Shown here: one piece after another, positions 58,301 through 64,000 of the stretch
Position numbering within the stretch: the first letter of the stretch is position 1
How the letters are laid out: each line of letters begins with the position of its first letter
NCBI GenBank assembly: GCA_037974665.1
Contig: CM075770.1
Coordinates: 8,692,501 to 8,756,500 of the forward strand
DNA from: Ehretia macrophylla
Taxonomy: Eukaryota; Streptophyta; Magnoliopsida; Boraginales; Ehretiaceae
DNA length: 64,000 nt
Direction of reading: 5' to 3'
Translations under genes and position numbers: made by a program
Notes under the pieces: generated by a model
Told to the model about the DNA's origin: nothing
What the model saw: only the letters and a program-made list of their open reading frames with translations
Database searches by the model: none

Positions 58301-61300
58301 TAATCATCACTCATTTCAAGAATGTGTAGCAGATGAAGGGAATCGTAGGCACTACAGGAAGGTGGACTCTAATCATAATGCAGCCAATGGCTTAGGAGAC
58401 ATGAGAAAGCTATCAGATTCAGTAGTTGAGATTGTTAATTTGCCTAATCACCGTGAAAACGAGAAGGCAGTACCTGCTTCCCATGGTAAGTTGGAAGGAG
58501 GAAAAAATAAGCAAGACATACAGGGTAGTTTTGTTCAGAAGAAGCTAGTAATGCAAGGTTCTGAACAAAAATTGGTTGCTGATAGTAATAGAATGAAGTC
58601 TGATAAGGCACCCTTGCCCACTGCAAGAAAGCAGGTAACACTGAACTCAAAAACAGCTTATGCAGTTGGCACTAAACTCAAAACTAAGCAGCAAGAATCT
58701 CCGAGCACTTTAATGAGACAGGCAAAGCCAAATGCAGTATCTAGATGGATTCCTTCTAACAAAGGCTCTTACATTAATTCAATGCATGTGGCATATCCAC
58801 CGTCAAGACACAACAGCGCACCGGATATTCTATCCCTGGCTAAGGAGTCTCAAGTTGGAAAGAAGTCTAAGGCGCCATCCACTAAATATTCCAAAGGAGA
58901 GGGAGGCCATCGACCGGGCAAATACTCTTCTTGTCCATCATCACCAAGGGCATCATCTCCGAACTCAAGATCACCCAAGTCGGTGGACTCTAAAGATCAA
59001 CAATTTCACACATTGCCTCTACCTCCAGCACTGCCTCCCCCTCCATCTATACCTCTGGACCCTCCCCTTCCCTATTCTAGTTCTTTGCCTTCTTCACCTC
59101 CAGCTCCAAATGTAGAGATTGGGGAAACAAGTGCTACTGTGCTGCCACCTCCACCTCTGCCTCTGCCTCTACCTTTACCTCCTAAAGGCAATGCAACTGC
59201 TTTTACAATATCCTCGCCGCCTCCTCCGTTGCCTTATACTAGTAGTGCACAAATTACTAATTCCCCACCTCCGCCTGCGCCTGCGCTTGCGCCTCCGCCT
59301 TCGCCTGCACCTGCGCCTCCACCTCCACCTCCACCTCCACTTCCACCTCTACTTGCACCATCTACATCTGATGCTGTTTTTATATCTTCCAAATCACCAC
59401 CTCCACCTCCACTTCCACCTCCACCTCCACTTCCAACTCCGTCTCTGCCTCCACCTCTCCCTCTACCTCCACCTCCATCTTTCCCTCTACTTCCACCTCC
59501 ACTTCCGCCGCCACTACCAGGGAGCTCAACAACAATTGCTCACGGAACTTCTCCCCTACCTCATCTACCCCCTACTTCATCGAATACCCAAAATTTCAGT
59601 ACAGTTTTACCGCAGCCTCCTCCTGCTCCTCCTTGGTCATCTATTACTCCTACAACTTCCCTTTCGACCGTGTCTAGCTCGCTATCTCCTGTTCCACCAC
59701 CCCCTCCACCTGTATACAACACACAACAAGCTCCTCCCCCTCCCCCTCCCCCTCCACCTCCACCTCCACCTCCACCTCCACCTCTACCTCCACCCCCACC
59801 ACATTTCTATGGCACTCCACCTCCAGTTCCACCTCTACCTCCAGCTTTACCTCCCTCAATCAGCAATTCTGTGAGATTGCCACCTCCACTTCCACCTCCT
59901 CTATCACCTCCTCCTGCTTCACAAGGTGTTCCACCACCCCCGCCTCTACCACCTTTATCTGGAGCACTATCTCCACCACTTCTTCCACCGTCACTAAGTG
60001 CTCCACCATCCCCTCCTCAACCTCCACCACCTCCTCCAATGCATGGAGCTCCACCTCCCCCACCTCCATTGCCTGGAGCCCCTCAACTTCCATGTGGAGC
60101 ACCACCTCCGCCGCCACTTCCAATGCATGGGGCACCAGTTCCTCCCCCACCTCCTACTATTGGTGGCCCACCCCCACCTCTTCCTCCTATAGGAGGAGCG
60201 CCCTCTCCACCACCCCTTCCAGGCTGCCGTGTTCCTGGACCCCCTCCACCCCCTGGACCACCTAGACCTCCAGGAGGAGGACCTCCTCCTCCTCCACCGT
60301 TAGGTGCTAAAGGACCTGGTATAGGCGGTGCACCTCCTCCACCTGCAGGAAGAGGGCGTGGGCTTGGACGACTTTCAGGACTTGGTTCTCAACCTCGAAG
60401 ATCTACCTTGAAGCCGCTACACTGGAGCAAGGTATCTAGGGCATTGAAAGGAAGCTTATGGGAGGAATTGCAGAGACACGAAGAGCCTCAAATGTATTAC
60501 ATCCATCCTATTACTTGTATTTTATATGTTATTAGTGTTTGTTCTACTTTCAGATACATCTATTTCTTACTTAGGATATCAAGAAAATATAGTTGACAAT
60601 AGGTTGCCTTGCTATGCATTTAATAGGCAATTCAACTCAACAAAGAATAATGATAAAAAATACAAAAAAAAGTATCACCCTTCACTATCTGGGCGGACAC
60701 GTTAATATGCTCATAGATCCTAAAAGTTCATTATTAACTTTCTTTTGTCCTTAATTTTCTCTTAATGTTTTAAACCGTTACTGATCATTTTTCTGCCCAT
60801 GTGCCAACATTTAGAGCGCAGGAGTTTGATGTCAAAGAACTAGAGACTCTTTTCGCTGCCAGTGTCCCAAAGTTAGGTGGTGCAGGAGGCAAATCTGGAG
60901 GGCAACGAAAGTCTGGTGGATCTTCTGACATAGTTCATCTGGTAATGCAATTTTCAAGTCAAGAGCTAGTTCTAGTAACTTTTAATTTGTACTCTCTGCA
61001 GTAGAAGATATGTCTTCTTGATTGGAAGTGATTTCGTTTCATAGGTTGACTTGAAGAGGGCCAATAACACTGAAATCATGCTCACAAAGGTTAAAATGCC
61101 TCTCCCAGACATGATGGTAAGCTGAAGAGGTTTCTTATATTTATTGAATGTATCATCCCATGATTGTACATATAGGTACTTATTTCTTCGTTGAACACCG
61201 ATAGTGGTTTTTGATTTCGCATGCAAGTCTGTATTTGCTCTTCTCATTCAATAGGATAAATAATCTCACCTATCTTTTTCCCGTCTTATGATCCCCTATC

Positions 61301-63855
61301 CAATAAGATACCCTTATCCGTAGAAGTTGGTTAGGATGTGATACCTAAAAGAGTTTGTTACTTTACTTGCTAATTCAATGTTTTCTTTGTATTTCTTTTT
61401 CAAATTTGTTTCTTCATGTTAAAAATCACTTGCAAGATATTACAATTTTTTGAGCTTGAAAAGTTGATTGGGCATTGAGTTGAAAATTTACACAGGAATC
61501 TGCTATGTGCTCAATGGAGTGTTGCTTTATGCTGTTGAACTTCACAGATTGATGAGAACTGTTTTACCCTGTTTGCCTAAATCATGGGAGACTTACATGA
61601 GCCTTTGGATATAAGCACTTAAAGATAAGAATTAAGTATGTATCGGTCAATAGTGGAAACTCCAAATCTTCGCATTGTTGCCTCTTCAATTCCATGCTGG
61701 CAGGTCTTAAAACTCATATTGTTGCTCATGGTTTTTGTCCTTAGTAATAAATTCTTCATTTCTATTCAGAAACTTTAGGACACTAACACTTATGTAGCAT
61801 GACTTGTTGCATGAAGCTTCTCAATGCCCTTGGATGTAAAACTTAAATTTTGTGAAATTTTCCCGTTCTTGTGAATATTAACAGTTATAAGCAGGGTTCG
61901 ACATCCAAATGAAAAAGTACCAAAAAGGGGAACTAGCTTTAGCGGACGTTTTCTTTCAATTGCATATTATTGGGAAGTTAATACTTTAGAGACCTGACTA
62001 TCTCAATGCACCTTAAATAAGAGCTTTGAATCTTCTTTGTCTTGAGAAATCTACCTTTGATGAACTTTCTAGAGGTGGATGAAGATAATTCCACAGGTAC
62101 AAGGCTCAGTTTTGTTTCTCAATGATTCGAGATTGATCTTAGGAAATCATGTCATTGGGAAAACCATAAATTGACCAACCAGAGCATCCTTTTACTTGGA
62201 AATTCAGGACCACTGTCACAATGTTTCCATCATTTTATGTATATTGTTATGGTTGATCTTCACTTGTGGAAATTGATAAATTTATAATTCACTTTTCAAT
62301 TTTCTCCCTCTCCTTTTCTTGTTTTACCTTTTCTTCCTGTTAGCCATGCTGCATTGTAAGCTTTGAGACGCACTCTCCTCTCCTTGATCAATTGTCTAGT
62401 AACTTTCAATGCTTTGTGTTGATTAGCCTTCACCCCAAGGAATATTAACTTAAGACTCATGGATACTGACTTCTATTCTTAATATTTTGGTCGCGCATGC
62501 ACAAGTATCTGCTTCATCCTTCATGATTTCATGATTCCTTGTCTTAGCGAGTTTTTGCAGTTTCACACATCAATATTTAGCATGACCGGTAGTGTAGCTA
62601 GTATTTGTCAATAAAACATTTTAGATAGGATGAGAACCTTTCTAGCACTAGAGACTGTCCAAGTATACTCTGTCCTATACGACTTTCCTATCCTTTTCTT
62701 CTATGTGTCCCAAATATAGAGCATTGTCAAATGTTTTTACTCTTTGGAAAAACACGAATTTATTTTCTTTAAGAGACATGATTGGTAGTGAGCATGAAAT
62801 TGCATGGAATACATGCTCTGGTAACTTGTTCCCTTACAGAAATGGGGTTCATAAGGGAGCTCTTAAATTGTGTAAAGGAAGTGTCTTTCATGTCTTAGTA
62901 TAGATATACTTTCACGAGGCACAAAATGGCTACATATTCAGTTATTAACCCAAAAGAGATTTATGAAGTCGGTCTTGTCTTTGGGAGAAAAAGGTCAAGC
63001 TCTGTGCTTCTTTCTGAAATATGTTTAGGAGCTTGATTAGTTTGTTTCCAATCTTTGAAAGCCATGGGTTGAACTTGGGAATAGAGGTTCTTTCAGTTTG
63101 TGCTGGGACCTCGTATTTGATATCTGCATTCATAAATGACTAATTGGGTTTTTTTTTGTATTTTTGGATTAATTGTAATCCTAAACCTTTTTTGCCTATG
63201 CGGTCAATTGTTCCCAAGTAATAGATCTAATATCTGCACCTTGCTAAAACTTTTGAAAGGATTTAATGGTGATTGTTAATATGTGAAGTAGTTGGAAGTT
63301 ATCTCATATGAAATCCGTTCCACAAATGGTAGATTCCCACTCCTCTACAAACCCAAAAGGATGAAAATTGAGACCATGAATCATGATACGGATGTGTATG
63401 CTGAAAGTGTAGGATATGGTTTTGGAATTTATTATTTTTAAACTTTGGTACTTATACTCAATTTTTTCATCTGTTGTTTCCCTCTCTCTTAGTTTCTTAA
63501 AATACAACGAATATGGTTGGTTATCACAGGCTGCAGCGCTAGCAATGGATGAGTCAATTTTAGATGCTGACCAAGTTGAAAATCTTATAAAATTCTGTCC
63601 TTCCAAAGACGAGATGGATCTTATTAAGGTGAAGTTACAAAATGATTTTTTCCTGTCAAATTATTGTGCCGCATGATACCCTTAGTTTATTTCGTTCTCT
63701 CATTACTTATTATTTTTACCCCCTCCCCCTCTGTTTGCTGCTGTACATGTTTGTTTTTATTTGTGTGGTTAAGCTTTTGGCATTTATTGATTTTCTCTGT
63801 TATGACTGGTCAGGGTTACACTGGTGACAAGGAGAAGCTAGGAAAGTGTGAACAG
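55358..63855 (+). CDS. FH20: Class II formin (AtFH20-like), 3' end beyond window
   Basis: Exons in the window: 55358-55430, 56991-57697, 57778-57999, 58077-60493, 60815-60941, 61045-61116, 63530-63628 and 63814-63855, about 1,253 residues, continuing past the edge. Actin nucleator and elongator. [20 protein letters not shown] starts a PTEN-like domain (to about residue 190), then a C2 domain (to about 340). The phosphatase loop is HCERGGWP (about residues 126-133). The active-site Cys remains but the Arg of HCxxGxxR is Pro, so a membrane-binding, not catalytic, role is expected, as in other class II formins. A Ser/Lys-rich linker follows. The polyproline FH1 region spans about 648-1090 and should bind profilin-actin. 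FH2 begins [40 protein letters not shown] and [14 protein letters not shown] continue it. The symbol is by resemblance; FH13, FH14 and FH18 are alternatives. Confidence 0.92.
55490..55990. repeat. Minisatellite and 70-bp direct repeat in formin intron 1
   Basis: About five to six units of roughly 30-35 bp ('ttttgtgcttaattgttgaa' + 'atttagctg') run from about 55570 to 55780, with strays near 55955 and 56370. A longer direct repeat has copies near 55495-55570 and 55840-55915, sharing 'agattgaagctttt', 'ttcgatgaa.gagagtaa' and 'gtgaaattt'. Confidence 0.75.
56078..56200 (+). mobile_element. SINE-like fragment in formin intron 1
   Basis: Best copy of the recurrent block: 'cttaaaccaaaccaagcc', 'aagtcttgtcctacttgttg', 'gggttggctatatggatc', then 'gtgacttattcctgtcaaga'. 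It resembles the 3' part of a plant SINE family with a GGGTCGGCTATATGGATC core. The downstream 56280-56340 has further repeat-like sequence (ccctcctcctttatccgggtttggg). Confidence 0.55.
59017..60345 (+). repeat. Coding polyproline (FH1) repeat tract
   Basis: Long runs of CCT, CCA and CCC codons encode oligoproline blocks of 5-17 prolines separated by L, S, A and G. The base-level repeat also keeps other frames open on both strands (Leu/His-rich on plus, Glu/Val-rich on minus). Those frames are by-products of codon repetition and not genes. Confidence 0.9.
61117..63529. other. Long formin intron
   Basis: A 2.4-kb intron between FH2 exons with good GT and AG ends. Nothing recognised inside; it is unusually free of visible repeats compared with the other long introns here. 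Confidence 0.6.
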
Positions 63856-64000
63856 GTTAATAATCTGATGTTTTGTTTATTATTATGCTGAAGATGGCTG
63901 TACTTATACCATAGGAGTGCTTTATGCATCCTATATATGAGGATTGTTTCTTGCTTTTGTTTTTGTGCTTGGGTGAATTAGTTGAATAGTTTAGTTGATG

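Noticed and set aside
59119-59874. 251-codon Leu/His-rich open frame on the plus strand inside the formin gene
   Set aside because: It is the +1/+2 reading of the CCT/CCA proline codons. Codon repetition keeps several frames open, and the true frame matches formin FH1.
59674-60150. Glu/Val-rich minus-strand frames opposite FH1
   Set aside because: Complement of the same proline repeats (AGG/TGG). No start context, no family.

Overview
The window is nuclear DNA from a flowering plant, almost certainly a eudicot. The genes are split by AT-rich introns with GT...AG borders, the intergenic DNA is AT-rich and full of MITE, SINE and foldback remnants, and several genes belong to plant-only families (PIF-type bHLH, remorin, WEB/PMI, plant calmodulin-binding domain, DUF863, class II formin). 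The species cannot be named from sequence alone. No prokaryotic, viral or organellar block was seen.

Layout, left to right. (1) 2-388 (+): 3' end of an RNase H-like (RVT_3) reading frame cut by the window edge. (2) 3849-15501 (+): eight-exon SCAPER homologue, about 1,706 aa, with every intron in phase 0. (3) 18464-20175 (+): small four-exon remorin ending in CFCF. (4) 23321-29095 (+): six-exon PIF7/UNE10(PIF8)-like bHLH factor. Its phytochrome-binding motif has lost the invariant Gln, and its last intron appears to use a GC donor. (5) 30491-31693 (-): plant calmodulin-binding domain protein, 400 aa. (6) 36810-39459 (-): DUF863 protein, 754 aa. (7) 42522-44822 (-): WEB-family coiled-coil protein like PMI2/PMI15, 583 aa. 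(8) 47725-50005 (+): complete five-exon eIF5A, 159 aa. (9) 55358 to beyond the right edge (+): class II formin like AtFH20, with PTEN-like and C2 domains, a very long polyproline FH1 region and the start of FH2.

The genes do not form a pathway or cluster; they are ordinary eukaryotic neighbours. Two have light-related families: the PIF-like factor (phytochrome signalling) and the PMI2-like protein (blue-light chloroplast movement). The formin and PMI2-like protein both relate to actin. I infer no functional linkage from position. Exon limits were set by hand from reading-frame continuity, GT/AG borders and remembered family sequence; no alignment or transcript was available.

Between and inside the genes lie many repeats: tRNA-derived SINE remnants, a MITE with TTAA-bounded terminal repeats duplicated at both ends, two long foldback elements, an LTR-retrotransposon primer-binding site, and several sharp tandem duplications. 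One duplication lies just upstream of the eIF5A gene and one inside the first formin intron. The strongest leads are the altered phytochrome-binding motif and the GC-AG intron of the PIF-like gene. I found no convincing wholly new system.
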